Source: Diphasiastrum complanatum
Taxonomy: Eukaryota; Streptophyta; Lycopodiopsida; Lycopodiales; Lycopodiaceae
DNA: 64,000 bases
NCBI GenBank assembly: GCA_029204225.1
Contig: CM055097.1
Coordinates: forward strand, 44,044,942-44,108,941
Reading direction: 5' to 3'
The position numbers were made by a program, and so were the translations under genes. A model generated the notes under the pieces. The model ran no database searches. It saw nothing but the letters and a program-made list of their open reading frames with translations, and had not been told where the DNA came from. Shown here piece after piece: positions 10,560 to 21,290 of the stretch; the first letter of the stretch is position 1; every line of letters begins with the position of its first letter.

Positions 10560-11177
10560 GGGCTTGTAGACGTAGCTTTCGTTTTTCTGGAGTCGTCATA
10601 CTGCTGGGTGTCTCTAGTGTGGATAGGTAGGTTGCTAATGCTGTATACCACTCAGGAATTCAACGTCTACCCTCAAAAGTTCTCTTAAGTGATCAGTCTC
10701 CCACTCATCGTCTGTTTCAGTAACCCCTCCTAGCTCACGAATACAATCATTTAACCCCTGCAGTTTAGGCGGCTTGCTTTGGAGGGTGCAGTCAAACTCT
10801 TGAAGGGAGATGATCCACTTCATTAAGCGCTAGGGAGGTTCTAGTTTATTCATCATCAAGGTGACTGTAGTACTCTTGGTAAAGAAAATCATTTTTCGAT
10901 GCAATAGGTAATGTCTTAGTTTGGTGGCAGCATAAGCTATCCCCAAACAAATTCTCTCAGCCTTACTATAATTAAGTTCAGCTTTGTTTAGTTTTCTCCC
11001 TATAAAAATAATAGAGTGATATTTTCTGTCCCAAATCTAGGCCAGGCAACAGTTTATGCACGTGTCCATGGTGCTTGTGAAAACGAAGAACTCCCTGTCG
11101 TACATAGGTGGTTTCAATATTGGAGCATTAGCCAAAGCTACTTTTAATTCCTGAAAAGTCTTCTCACATGCCTCGTC
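10560..11177 (-). pseudogene. Degenerate gypsy RNase H / connection-like domain (gypsy 1)
   Basis: Continues from RT. Family landmarks are present: F-Q-E-L-K, A-P-I-L-K-P-P, the R-K-L-N-K-A-E-L-N-Y-S-K-A-E block and L-R-H-Y-L. The usual first catalytic motif (Y-T-D-A) reads F-T-S-T, and the usual T-D-H is not found, so the metal-binding Asp residues are missing. There are stops as well (for example before K-W-I-I-S-L near 10823). Loss of active-site Asp in this domain is known for Tat elements that carry a second RNase H. Confidence 0.75.
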
Positions 11178-12224
11178 CTAGGTCCACTCCACGTTGGTTT
11201 TCAATAAGCCAGTCATCTGGTAAGTACGCGTGGCATAGGCCATCACATATCTTTTGTAATAATCGCTCGAGCCTAAGAAGGTCTGAAGTTGGGACACCGT
11301 AGTTGGTGCCATCATGGCTAGGAGCATAGCTATTTTTTTTGGATCAGTTGCCATGCCGTACTTGCTAATGACATGTCCTAATAGTACCCCGTAAGGAACT
11401 CCGAATAGACACTTGTTAGCATTGAAGGCTATACAGGTTACTGTGCACTTCTGAAAACACTTCTCTAGCATGGTGAGATGTTCTGTGACAGTGGGTGCCC
11501 CACAGAGGTCATCTATAAAAATTTTGAGATTTTCGTCTAAGATATCCTCGAAGTGCTTGTTCATAAACCTCTGACAGGTTCCAGGGGCATTAGGCAACCC
11601 AAAGGGCATGACGTGGTAAGCAAAAACCCCAAACGTGGTTGTGAAGGTGGTCTTCAATTTATCCTCTTCTGCTATGGCTATCTGATTATAGCCTGCGAAA
11701 TAGTCCATGAAAGAGTACTGGTCTCTTCCTACCATTTCTTCTAGGACTTGGTCTATGAACGATAATGGGTAGTAGTCCTTCTTAGTTTGTTTGTTCAACC
11801 TCTTATAATCTACACACACGCGAATGCGTGTAGAGTTCCTCTTGGTGCGAGGTACTATTGGGGAGCACCACTCAGTGTTCTCTACCGGAAATATTAGTCC
11901 AGCATTTTGAAGTCTCTCGAGATCAGTGTATACTCCTTCCTTTAGGTGGTAGGGTAGCCGACGTCGTTTTTGTCGTATAGGTTTGGCTCCCTCCTTCAGT
12001 GGTAGTGTATGAGTCACTAGATCGGGTGGAATCCCCTTCAAATCTGAGTAGTCCCAAGCAGAAATATGCTGGTACTTTCTACACATCCGTTCATATTCTT
12101 CTTTTTCTCCAATGCCTAGGGAAGCACCTATTTTGATGTTCTTGGGCTCTTCTAGGGTTCTAGGTTTATCGGACAAATATCGACATCTCGAACTTTGGGA
12201 GGCCGCTCGTCTGGAGTGTTCCAC
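11178..12224 (-). pseudogene. Ty3/gypsy reverse transcriptase (gypsy 1)
   Basis: 348 open codons from 12224. RT landmarks in order: P-I-R-Q-K-R-R-R-L, W-C-S-P-I-V, R-V-C-V-D-Y-K-R-L-N, F-M-D-Y-F-A-G-Y-N-Q-I, T-T-F-G-V-F-A-Y-H-V-M-P-F-G-L, N-A-P-G-T-C-Q-R, the catalytic F-I-D-D, and L-G-H-V-I-S. This is nearly a complete palm and fingers region. The N-terminal ~40 codons overlap the protease reading (12152-12224) in another frame, so a frameshift lies in between. Confidence 0.92.
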
Positions 12225-13036
12225 TGTATGTCCAACACTGATCTTAGGTCTGGTTCATCTTCACTCATAATAGACTCATCATCGTCCTCACTACTCGTGA
12301 CCTCCTCCCACTCAGACAAAGGTATGGGTGCTCTCTCTGACTGAGGCACCTCAGGATAGCCGTCGACTATGGTACGTTCTCTACCCCTTTTAAAAATCAG
12401 TACTCCTATGGGGATGTCGACTGTGCAGTTGCTAAGCCTGAGCCATGGCCGTCCTAGCAGTATAGAGTACCCCCGGTTTCGGGCGTACATCCTCATAAGG
12501 TAAAAGTCCACTTGAATGGTCTTGTTAGCCACGGTAATGGATACATTCTTAAGCTCGCCCTCTGGTTTGATCACCGAGTTGTTGGCTAGCTTTAGGGCTG
12601 TCAAGGTAGCGGGTTCTAGAGTATAACCAAGGCGGTCTGAAAGTTCTAGACTTATGATGTTAACTGCCGACCTTGCATCAACTATGGCCCCTGAAATGAC
12701 TAGGCCATCTATGAGTACATCTACCTTAGGGCAGTAGCAATCTAACAAATCTGCATCTACTTTCCCTACTGTAGGTGGCTCCAGTGTTTTGGTCGTGGGT
12801 GGTCTCATCAATTGTTTGACCGTGCGTTTAATAGTGGGTGACAATTGTACTAGTTGCCAGAGCCCTATTTTCAATTTTAGATTCTCTAGGGCTTGACCTA
12901 GGTCAATATTCCCCCTCTTCAGATTTAGGTCTATATCCTTCCTAAACCTACGGTTTCTGGTCATAGTCCTCTTAGTTTCTAGGCCGATTTTTCCTTTTCT
13001 CGGTCCTAGGAATCTGGGGCGTCTACGCCCTTCCAA
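12152..13036 (-). pseudogene. Pre-protease and aspartic protease region (gypsy 1)
   Basis: 294 open codons. The first ~110 are basic and low in motif content (late gag/linker). From about residue 120, I-V-D-A-R-S-A-V-N-I corresponds to the aspartic protease active site. The usual D-x-G is altered to D-A-R, so catalysis is doubtful. Later I-L-L-G-R-P-W-L is the conserved flap/end motif of retropepsins of this type. The C-terminal third is acidic. Confidence 0.8.
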
Positions 13037-13156
13037 GACACTAACCTCACCTTGCTTTTTGGGTAGTGGATCCTCGTAGATGGGTGTAGGTTCGAATACT
13101 GTTGTAGTGCAAGAAACGAATGATCAAGTCGTTCAAGTTCAGAATCTAAATCAGCC
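13037..13156 (-). pseudogene. Gag start stub (gypsy 1)
   Basis: ATG at 13156 begins M-A-D-L-D-S-E, aligned to the gag start of gypsy 2 (M-A-D-S-D-I-E, 39489). After about 20-40 codons gag homology ends and pre-protease sequence follows, so the capsid and zinc-knuckle coding DNA is deleted. Confidence 0.7.
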
Positions 13157-14515
13157 ATTCCTCGAAATCACTTCAGAAGAATAATAGTAATGAGAATGGA
13201 TTTAGATTTTTCAATTAAATTCTAACTCTGATCAAATCTGTAAAACTTTATCACTTGACAATAATCAGATTTTGATTTTGGAAAAAAAAATCTTGATCAA
13301 GCTATCAATAATGAGAATATCTCATAATCAATGACAAACTGTAACAAAACTCTTTCAAAAAATTGACAGTAGCTAGAGTTGATAGATCAAAACTCAAAAA
13401 CAGTACCGGCAAAGGTTGACTCGACGTCTTTCAATACTATATGGGTAAAAAATCACTGATCTGACTGTTTCTGAAAAATATGAAGTAACTAATCTTTGTC
13501 TGATTGACAATAGATATGTCTGATAATGATGACACTGGGTAGAACTGACGAAGGTTCTTTTTTGACGAACAATAAATTTTTGCATCTGGACAAGGATTAA
13601 GATAGACTTTTTGGATAATCCAGATGGATCTAATCTTTGCCTAACTCAAAAATTATGGATTGGCATATTTGGAAACCTCAAACAAATCAGCAAAGATTCA
13701 GGCGAAGGTTCAAGAGTGATACTGTTATTTTTATAAAAAGAGTATTTTTTTGAAAAAAATAGCTCAGTATAACAACTGACCTTGACTTACCATTCGCCCA
13801 ACTTACTAATTACCAAAAATAGTATGATGGACTGATTGTAACTCAGACGAAGGTTCAAGCGAAGGTTCCTCTCAGAGAACTGATATTCTTGCAAAAAAGT
13901 GTAAATTTTTTTTACAAAAGGTTACCAACAACTAGTGGAACAGTTATTTCAGTATTCTATTTTGGAATTAACCTTCACCGACCTGGCTATAAATAGATCT
14001 GGATCAAATCTAGGTATAGTAGACCTGGCGAAGGATGCAGTTTTTTTTTTTTTAGGATTTTTTTTTCACTTTTTTTGGTGGTTTTTGTTCAGTTTCTAGA
14101 AATTGACTGGGAAATAACCTTCGTCTTTCAAACTATAGCTGCACTGCAACATGGCAGTACTACTTGCAAGTCGACAAAGGCTGGTCGGTTGCAAAGGAAC
14201 AAAAAGTTATCAGTGTCTGATGAAGATTTTGCCCCTTTTGTTACTAAAATAGTGGAAATGAATGATTTGTTTTTTTATTTCTTTGATTTTTTCATATCTA
14301 AATGGATCTCAGGAATAGTGATCTATCTGGCTTCCCCTCCTCAACAGTCAAAACAGATTTCAAGCAAAAAAATCCATACAAATCAAGCAAAATCTCCTTC
14401 AAATTAACTCTAAAATGCAATTTTAACACTATCATGCCAAGATAAGATGCCTAAATGCAAGCTAACATCCAAGCATTGATCAGAAATATGTTGAAAAATG
14501 AAAAATTGGCGTAGC
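13157..14515 (-). other. Gypsy 1 untranslated leader
   Basis: About 1.36 kb between primer site and gag start, without coding signal. Matched along its length by 39490-40806 in gypsy 2, with many substitutions and indels. It contains repeated gcgaaggtt / cgaaggtt words, more regular in the 40-kb copy. A leader this long is common in Tat-type elements. Confidence 0.75.
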
Positions 14516-14533
14516 TCCTCGGCAACGGTGCCA
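14516..14533 (-). other. Primer binding site, Asp-tRNA type (gypsy 1)
   Basis: Minus-strand tggcaccgttgccgagga, five bases from the LTR edge. It is close to the tggcgccgttgccgggga site known from Tat/Athila elements. Confidence 0.85.
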
Positions 14534-14537
14534 AAAT

Positions 14538-15130
14538 TGTAGCGGGTATTTCCTATCCACCTTCAACCCTAGATTCAAGCACATCAAGCATCAAAGGAGA
14601 TGAAGACGATTAACATATTGTCACGTGAAGATTCGTTCCCATGAGAGCGATAATGTAGTTCATAATAAAGCATATGCTCAAGATCCACATCTAACACTAA
14701 CCATTAACACTACGATCTATTAACTCTAGCAATTAACACTACTCAAGCAGTGATAGATCTTACTTTTCTCTCTCTGTCTTTCTCTCTCACAAAAAATATA
14801 ATAAAGATATAGGAGCGGACCTAGCACTGTACCTGCGGATGTGTGACAGAACTTCCAAGGAACGCAAAACCCTAAATGAGATGTTTTATTTTAAGTTCCT
14901 AGAAGGTGCCGATCCAGCCCTTGTGTTCTTTTGTGCCTTACCCATTGGGCGATGGAGTCACTCCCCGCTCCACTTTACTGTTTTTGTTCCCACTTTTTCC
15001 TTTCTCAACCCCCCCTCAACTATGCGTCTATACAATCATTTATGCCCATAGAAGTTAGCAAATGCCCAAATGCAGCTCAGAGTTTTTATAGAGATGCAAT
15101 AAATATGTATGCATAGAAAACTGAGACTTG
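14538..15130 (-). repeat. 5' LTR of gypsy 1 (outer end approximate)
   Basis: Starts tgtagcgggtat. The first ~95 bp match 40829-40925. The region 14725-14805 (actactcaagcagtgatagatc, short CT runs, ataataaagata) resembles the CT-bearing LTR at 52430-52545. The far edge is not defined, because no partner LTR exists in the window. Confidence 0.6.
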
Positions 15131-16729
15131 CAACAGATGCTCACCATATCGTGTATAGTGTATGATGCATAATAGTGAGGTGGGTGGTTACAATGCATTC
15201 CTGCACATTTCCGTCCGTTGGTTCTTCAAGTCCCCAGTGTAATTGGGATCCACTTCTGCCACATGAAAAAGAAAAATAGAAAAAGAGAGAGAAAGAAAGA
15301 CTGAGAAAAAAGTAAGAGAAAAAAAAGACTTCAACCGTCTCTATCAGATCTCGAACCAATTTGTGAGGATGAGTGGCGCCTCGCACATCCATAAGAGGTG
15401 AGGACGATTTTCCTAATTGATTCCATAGACTAACGGAAAACCAGTACTCCTACCATCTTGTGTATTGGATCTTAGGATAGTAAGTTGTCCTACATGGACT
15501 ACTGTCAGAATATAGGGCTTGAGAGAAGAGTCAGTACAGAGAGGAGAAGTGGTTATTCCCCGTCGAATCGGTTCTTAGAGAGTATAAGTTGAATGTCTAA
15601 AAAAAAAAAAAGTTGGTAATCACCAATCTAGACCGGTTTCAGAGTTGGGGTACTAAAGCCTCATTGCGTATGCATTCACACACACATCAATAACACGGTG
15701 TTAGACACAATACTGTTGACTTGCATCCATATCATCCTATCTCCAATCTTGAGATTTGCATTTGCATATCCCCTCATGCATGGGTCCGAAAGTGGGCATT
15801 GCCTTACATCTGATGGAATTGGGAGCATTTGCTTGAAGGGCATGAAGAATGGCAAGATGGCATTGTGAAGGGGATGCATTGGATTTTCCTATAAGAAGGA
15901 GCCAACTCCTTGTATTTCAAATGTTAGTGCTTTTGTGACTTAGTGCTTTTATGAGTTAGTGCTTTTGTGTGTTAGTATTTTTTAGGAGTTAGTAGTTTTG
16001 GATCCTTGTTGTCTTGCCTCATATGAGTGGAGAGCTTTGTGAGATTTGCTTTGTCTTGTAGTTGTTTGGTGAGGCCATAGTCTTTCTTGGATTCTTGTAT
16101 CTTGTTGTTCAATATGGAGCTGTTGTATGCTTTGGTTTATGTTGCTCTATGCTAGTGCTGTGTGTGGAATGTGGGAGGTTAAATTCACTTTGTGTATCTT
16201 GTAGTCTCATTGCTTCCCATGCTAGTATTGTCATTTGAAAGAGTAGTATGCTAAATTTTTAAGTGATGATTGTTCAATGTAAATTGTTTAAGAATGGGAG
16301 AGGTTACTAATTTCCATAATTGATTGGTTGAGGATTGCTTGATCCTCACTAACATGCTTGTATTGTGGTCATGGAATGTTAATGGTTGAGGAGCTGAATG
16401 AATAGGATCGTCGTAAGTTGTAGGGGAAGTGTGTTGGTTGTTGGTAATGCAAGGGTGTGATGATATGTTGGGTGTGAGAGCATTGTGTGTTTGAGAAATA
16501 TTAGTGGGAGTTGTAAGTTATATGTGATAAGAGAAGAGAATGTTATGTTCAATGAGCTTAGCCTAAATACTCTTTTCGGATTCCTTCCATGGACAACTCT
16601 TCTATGATGAGCTTGAGACGAATTCTTGTACTAGAAGCTCCTTGGAAGCTCCACCCTCATCTTTAGGACATTGTTTTGTTGAGGGCATGTCGGAAATCAC
16701 ATTTAGAGGAGAGCTTGGAGTGTCTTGAT
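15131..16729. other. Stretch without recognisable genes
   Basis: No supported coding region on either strand. A purine-rich patch (15262-15335, plus strand) and an A12 run near 15600 are the only landmarks. Three copies of a gcttttgtg / gttagt phrase at about 15926-15985 suggest minor slippage repeats. Confidence 0.5.
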
Positions 16730-18654
16730 TGAGCTCGTTATTGAGTTTTCGAGATGACTTCAGCTATTCATCACTTCACTTTCACGAAAGCAAGGTTTCC
16801 CTTTTGTTGCTCATCGCTGTCCACATACAAAAATCAGATCTACGATGGTTCAAAAGTGTCGATTGTCACCTAACAGACCTGTTGCACCCTTCAAGCACTG
16901 TCCGTACAAAGAAAAATGTGAAACTGTTGCAGCCCTGCCCGCTGCCGATTCTCTCGCCTATGCATATTTGAGGCCTGTTTCAGCCTGTCTGTGGCCTACC
17001 AAGCTACCTGCGGCCCTGTACCAGCCTACCTGCGACTTTGTACCAGCCTACTTGTGGCTTGAGCGACCTGCCAACCGGCCTGAGCGACTTGCCACATGGA
17101 TTTGCAAGTTGTTTCGGCCTGTCTACGGCCAAAAACAGCCTGAGTGCGATCTTTTGCTGGCTGAAATGCGGCCAATTAGGCCTCTGACAGTCCTGTGCGG
17201 CCCTGCAATCTGCCTATAGACTGTGTTGGCCCTCTGACGACCTGTCCACAGCTCTGCCCTCGCTGGTTACAAAAGAAAAAACAGGCCCTCAACCTATCTG
17301 CGGCCAGTCAGCCCTCATCCTCTTTCTATGCCTCTGCTACTGTTTTTGCAGTTGTCATAGCTGAGTGCGATCTCTGATCTCTGCCACAGACCTGTCACAG
17401 TTTTCACAATCTGATTACAGCCCTCTATGGTCTAGAAATATGTCTCTCACGTGAGCTCTTCACAATAACCAGCACGAGGGTTAATAACCAGCACGAGGGT
17501 TTTTCAAGGCTAATTCGTTGATTCACAGGACAATCCAACAATCTGTGAGTGTAAAGCAAGTGGCAAACAAAACGCGACCTGGAGTTTTAAAAGCGGCATT
17601 CATGACTAGTACTTCAACGATTTCCGGTCACCTATACTCACACTGAGATATGGGTTTATCTGACATCGATTTTTATTCTCGTGTTTACTTGCTTTCAATT
17701 GGAATGTGGGTGTTTGATGTCCGTACTTGCTTTTGCTCATTGAATGAATGATAGGATACTGAGAATTCATTGTGTAACTGTATGAGGACCTAATCATTTC
17801 CATAATTCCACATTTGCCATGTCCCTATCGAGACCTAAATGATTGTGATCTTTTTCTTGAACAAGTAGACACTGAAGTATCAGGTCTATGCGTATTTGTG
17901 GGTTTATCGGTAGTATGAACTCAGAATCACTTGCTTGCAATGGGAATGTTGTTTGCTTGAGTTCAGTACCTGCAATTACCTAACTAGTAAATGGATTGTC
18001 GTAGAGTATGGGTTGATTGTGCATTATAGTGAATCGTTTTTAGCACAAATTTGAATTCAGTCCGGAATTGTAATATTTTATAAACAAATGCGACATGAAT
18101 AATTAGAATAATGAGTGCCTATTTCCAACTCGTTTAGTGAAAGTGTTAAGTAAATAAATTTGTTTCGTACTGATTTAGAATGTGTTGTACAGAGAGAACC
18201 GTAGGTTGGGTAGTTAACATCTTGCTGAGTTAGATTTATTAAACGGCTATATGGAATCGTCAAGTTTTTGAAGTGTTTCTTACATTTTTTCCATTATGAA
18301 GCGTATTAATTGGGCCCGACCTCTGTGAAACACCAGAGCGGGCCGTCCACCATTTGCGGTTGAACTACACCGCCTTGGTTAAGCATCACACTTGCCGTCG
18401 GTACTGTCTAGTGAAATACCTAGACCCGACGGTCGGCAGAAATACCGCCGCTTAGCAAACAAAGCGGTGCGTATAACTTGCACCCCATGAGCACATCATA
18501 GACAGTAAATCGGTTTCCAGCCCATGTAAGATTTTTACTAACTACAAGTCGAATTCAATGGGGAAAGAGATATTAGCAAGATCCTAACGGGAATTAGTGA
18601 TCAGAAGTTTTCATGAAACCGTAAACCCTAGAAAGGTAGTGAATCATTGCACCA

Positions 18655-18835
18655 AAAGTGCTACACCCCCTCCTTGCAACCGTATCTCTGAGAGCCTGAA
18701 AAACTCTCATCGGTTGGGGAGCACGGGGCAATAGAGAGGGCCATCAGGGTTGGAAGTGGCAAATCTTCTGTTGCTCACGTAGGGCCGAACCGCCATTAGA
18801 GGTGGGACCCCTTGACCCTTTTAGGACATTTTGGC
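18655..18835 (+). repeat. Direct repeat within family X, copy 1
   Basis: Contains ccctccttgcaacc, then a shared gagagcctgaaaaactctca core. Matches 19667-19813 with substitutions, about 1 kb apart in the same orientation. Confidence 0.7.
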
Positions 18836-19153
18836 TGGACCAACCCCCCGTCAAAAATGGCCCTAACATACTCACACCCACCGTCAGAACTATCTAGTGA
18901 AATACCTAGTCACGAGCACCACTACAAAGATTGTCTACACTTGTCTTTTACCCACTATAAGTTGCCTAGAGTCTAGCTGCATCTGTTAGACGGTGCAAGT
19001 ATAATCATTGCCATACACTCCAAATCTTGACATATTCACCAGCAGTCAAGGTCTTGCAGTTAAGGGGTCATCCCCTAAACCTTAAGGACACTATCCGTTG
19101 AAGCTAGAACTACATCCTTGGGAGGTTGAGTATAAACCATACACGTACCCTTA

Positions 19154-19582
19154 GTGGGCCCTACACTCCAACGTTTGTCAACATGGTATCCCAGGATGAT
19201 TTGGACCACCCCTATGATGAGGGGTGATGGTCAATTTCAACCCACATTAGGTGATATTTGCCAGCTGATCCGAGGAAGAGCCCCACATTATTATTTCTTT
19301 ACCCCAGTGTTCTATTCCCAATTACACCCTGGGGATACTTTGTTTAGAATACAACATTGCAAGGGGTACAACTATTTCGAAGCATATGAGCTCATAATCG
19401 ATGGATTCTGGTACCTAACGAATGCCATCTCCGCAGAATATATGAAAGTAACCCAGTTGTTCCTACCCTTCAAGCCAATAGTACGATCACTTGGATCGGC
19501 TGGTAGTACTAATAGACGCCAAGAACGAAATCTAGGCAAAGAAGGCAAGAGTGAAGAGACTATTGGGGGTTCATCCACATAG
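19154..19582 (+). CDS. Short ORF of repeat family X, function unknown
   Basis: 142 codons. The part from residue 24 (G-D-G-Q-F-Q-P) on is homologous to the minus-strand ORF at 55683-56081 and to a frameshifted copy at about 63120-63530. Shared landmarks are the D-I-C-Q-L, Y-Y-F-F-T, G-D-T-L, Q-H-C and Y-N-Y-F-E motifs. I do not recognise the family: no zinc knuckle, catalytic triad or membrane segment is visible. Conservation of frame across diverged copies suggests it was once a real protein of the element, possibly gag-like or the end of a larger ORF. Confidence 0.45.
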   Translation: MGPTLQRLSTWYPRMIWTTPMMRGDGQFQPTLGDICQLIRGRAPHYYFFTPVFYSQLHPGDTLFRIQHCKGYNYFEAYELIIDGFWYLTNAISAEYMKVTQLFLPFKPIVRSLGSAGSTNRRQERNLGKEGKSEETIGGSST

Positions 19583-19666
19583 TTTCACCCAGAAGGATGG
19601 ACGATCTAGGGGATGGATGAGAGGAGCTTAGACCATAGAAATCAATAGGATCTAAGTCATTGGGCA

Positions 19667-19813
19667 CCCTCCTTACAATCATACTTCTGAGAGCCTGAAA
19701 AACTCTCATTGACTCGAGAGCACGAAGTAACAAAGAAAGCCCCCGAGATTTGATGTGGCAAGTCCTCCGTTACTCACATAGGGCATAACCACCATCAGTA
19801 GTGGTGCCCCTTG
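19667..19813 (+). repeat. Direct repeat within family X, copy 2
   Basis: Partner of 18655-18835. The best conserved part is the gagagcctgaaaaactctca core. Confidence 0.7.
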
Positions 19814-19824
19814 ATGCATCTATG

Positions 19825-20130
19825 AACGCCGAGTTGATGATGAATGAGTTTGAAAAACTTGGTCAAAAACAACAGATGCAACTAGAGAAGATGTAGTCAG
19901 AATTTGATGCAAAGTTGAAAGCATTGGAAGAGCAGCAAGCTATGCCACGAAGGAATATATGGAATTATTGTGGCATGCCAATGGATAAAATTATGATACA
20001 TACTCCTAATTGGTCAATAATCTACCGAATCTTTAATTGAAATATTTTTGTGGATTTTCATCATGCGCTTCAAGCTTATGCACATGAATATCTTTTCTTG
20101 CTAGATCCCACAGTTAGGCAATCAACTATA
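19825..20130 (+). pseudogene. Possible retroelement gag scrap with coiled-coil start
   Basis: From an ATG at 19833 the reading M-M-N-E-F-E-K-L-G, L-K-A-L-E-E-Q-Q and P-R-R-N-I resembles the coiled-coil region that precedes capsid in some gypsy gag proteins. One internal stop is present and the homology is weak. Listed only as a candidate. Confidence 0.3.
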
Positions 20131-20164
20131 TTTGCTAAGAATTTGAATACATTGTCATTCATTC

Positions 20165-20572
20165 CTATGAGATGTGACGACTATTTGTCTGCACTAATGT
20201 GTTAAGATGACTCGAAACACTTTCTACGTCAAACATCCTCAAGGTGAAGAATTTCTTTCTCAAGTGTAACTTAGAAGTAACATCCATGATATCGTAGATA
20301 GTTGCTAAGATGTCCCATGCATTCTTAACAGTCTGAACAGCACGTATGTGGCTAATCTGAGTATCCTTGATGTTGAGGGTGATCATGAAAAATGCTTTGC
20401 CATCTCTCAGTCTCCACTTGGTGATGCTGGCTGCATCACCTTCTGGTTTGAGCTCAGTGCCATCAACAATGTCCCACAGTTCTTTGGCTAGTAGTATAAC
20501 CTTCATCTTGAATTTCCAGAGATGGTAGTTATGTCCATCGAGTTTGTCAATGAGAGATGATGATAATTCCAT
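20165..20572 (-). pseudogene. Copia gag N-terminal half (copia C)
   Basis: 136 open codons starting at an ATG near 20572. Copia gag landmarks are L-D-G-x-N-Y-x-x-W-K-F-K-M, L-W-D-I-V-D-G, the conserved A-W-D-I-L region and L-H-L-R-K-K-F-F. A primer site and LTR edge follow upstream (20704-20716). The rest of the element is not present downstream, so it is truncated after gag. Confidence 0.85.
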
Positions 20573-20703
20573 TCTGGTTGAACGAGATCGTTGGTAGAAA
20601 CAACGATTGTCGGAATATTGTTGGCTGCGCGTTTGCTAGAGAGACATCTTGGTAGAAATAAGACTGATAATCCACAATAGAAATGCAGATTACTGAAATG
20701 CCC

Positions 20704-20715
20704 GCTCTAATACCA
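20704..20715 (-). other. Primer binding site (copia C)
   Basis: Minus-strand tggtattagagc, one base off the usual initiator-Met sequence, directly at an LTR edge. Confidence 0.8.
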
Positions 20716-21290
20716 TGTCGCAAAACGTGGGGATGATTGGTAGCGGAAGCTTGAGCATAGGCGTGTAAGAACGACAACGCAGCAGTTAGCAGTAGAAATA
20801 TTTAAGATGAATTATTCATACAAAATTGCGCAAGTGAACAATACAGTAGTGAGACAAAAATTGCGCTCTGATTAATATCAACAATGAGTACAATGGCTTG
20901 AGGTGATAACTTCAGCTTGCTGAGCGTGATAACACTGGCTTCAAAAATATCTTACAAGCATTGAATGCTATTTACGTCGGTCTTTGTATATGTACAAAGT
21001 GAGTAACCACCCTTGGGATATTTAGCGGTCTAGCTGTTTTTAGGGTTGATGATAAGTTGGCAACGTCGGTCTGCCACTATTGGTAAAACACGAAGGTGCA
21101 CTTGAACAGAGAAAGCATGTAAATACCGAAGGTGTGAAAATCTCGAAGGTGTCTTTAAAGTGAAGATATAAAAATGTTAAAATGGATTTTGGTCACAGTG
21201 TCGCATTTTTCTCGAAGGTGCAAAAATCCGACAATGTCACTTTTTCCCGACAGTGCTTTTTTCCGAAAGTGCAAAAAGGCGAAGGTGCCT
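20716..21290 (-). repeat. 5' LTR of copia C (outer end uncertain)
   Basis: Starts tgtcgcaaaacg just outside the primer site. The far edge is not defined. 21130-21290 contains repeated cgaaggtgc / gtgtcgcattttt words that resemble those at 3312-3455. Confidence 0.5.

Larger units (their letters stand above)
8913..15130 (-). mobile_element. Ty3/gypsy element of Tat type with dual RNase H (gypsy 1), decayed
   Basis: All parts read on the minus strand: LTR (14538 to about 15130), Asp-tRNA-type primer site, a long leader, a gag stub, protease, RT, a degenerate RNase H and integrase. After a ~220-bp gap there is a second RNase H of archaeal type. The gag is almost entirely deleted: the gag start codon region (13156) is followed within ~120 bp by pre-protease sequence. 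The 3' LTR is missing, cut off at 8912 by the unrelated LTR there. Stops occur in integrase, RNase H and the second RNase H, so this copy is dead. Confidence 0.85.
16730..19820 (+). mobile_element. Divergent copy of repeat family X
   Basis: Shares blocks with the inverted arms at 55.2-64.0 kb. These are the gcggcattcatgactagt block (17592), a gacctctgtgaaacaccaga block (18320) and a short ORF at 19154 homologous to one in each arm. Lacks recognisable pol domains. 16960-17260 holds imperfect repeats of a gcctacctgcggcc phrase. Boundaries are estimates from where shared blocks begin and end. It may be a large non-autonomous LTR element, but no LTR pair was identified. Confidence 0.55.
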
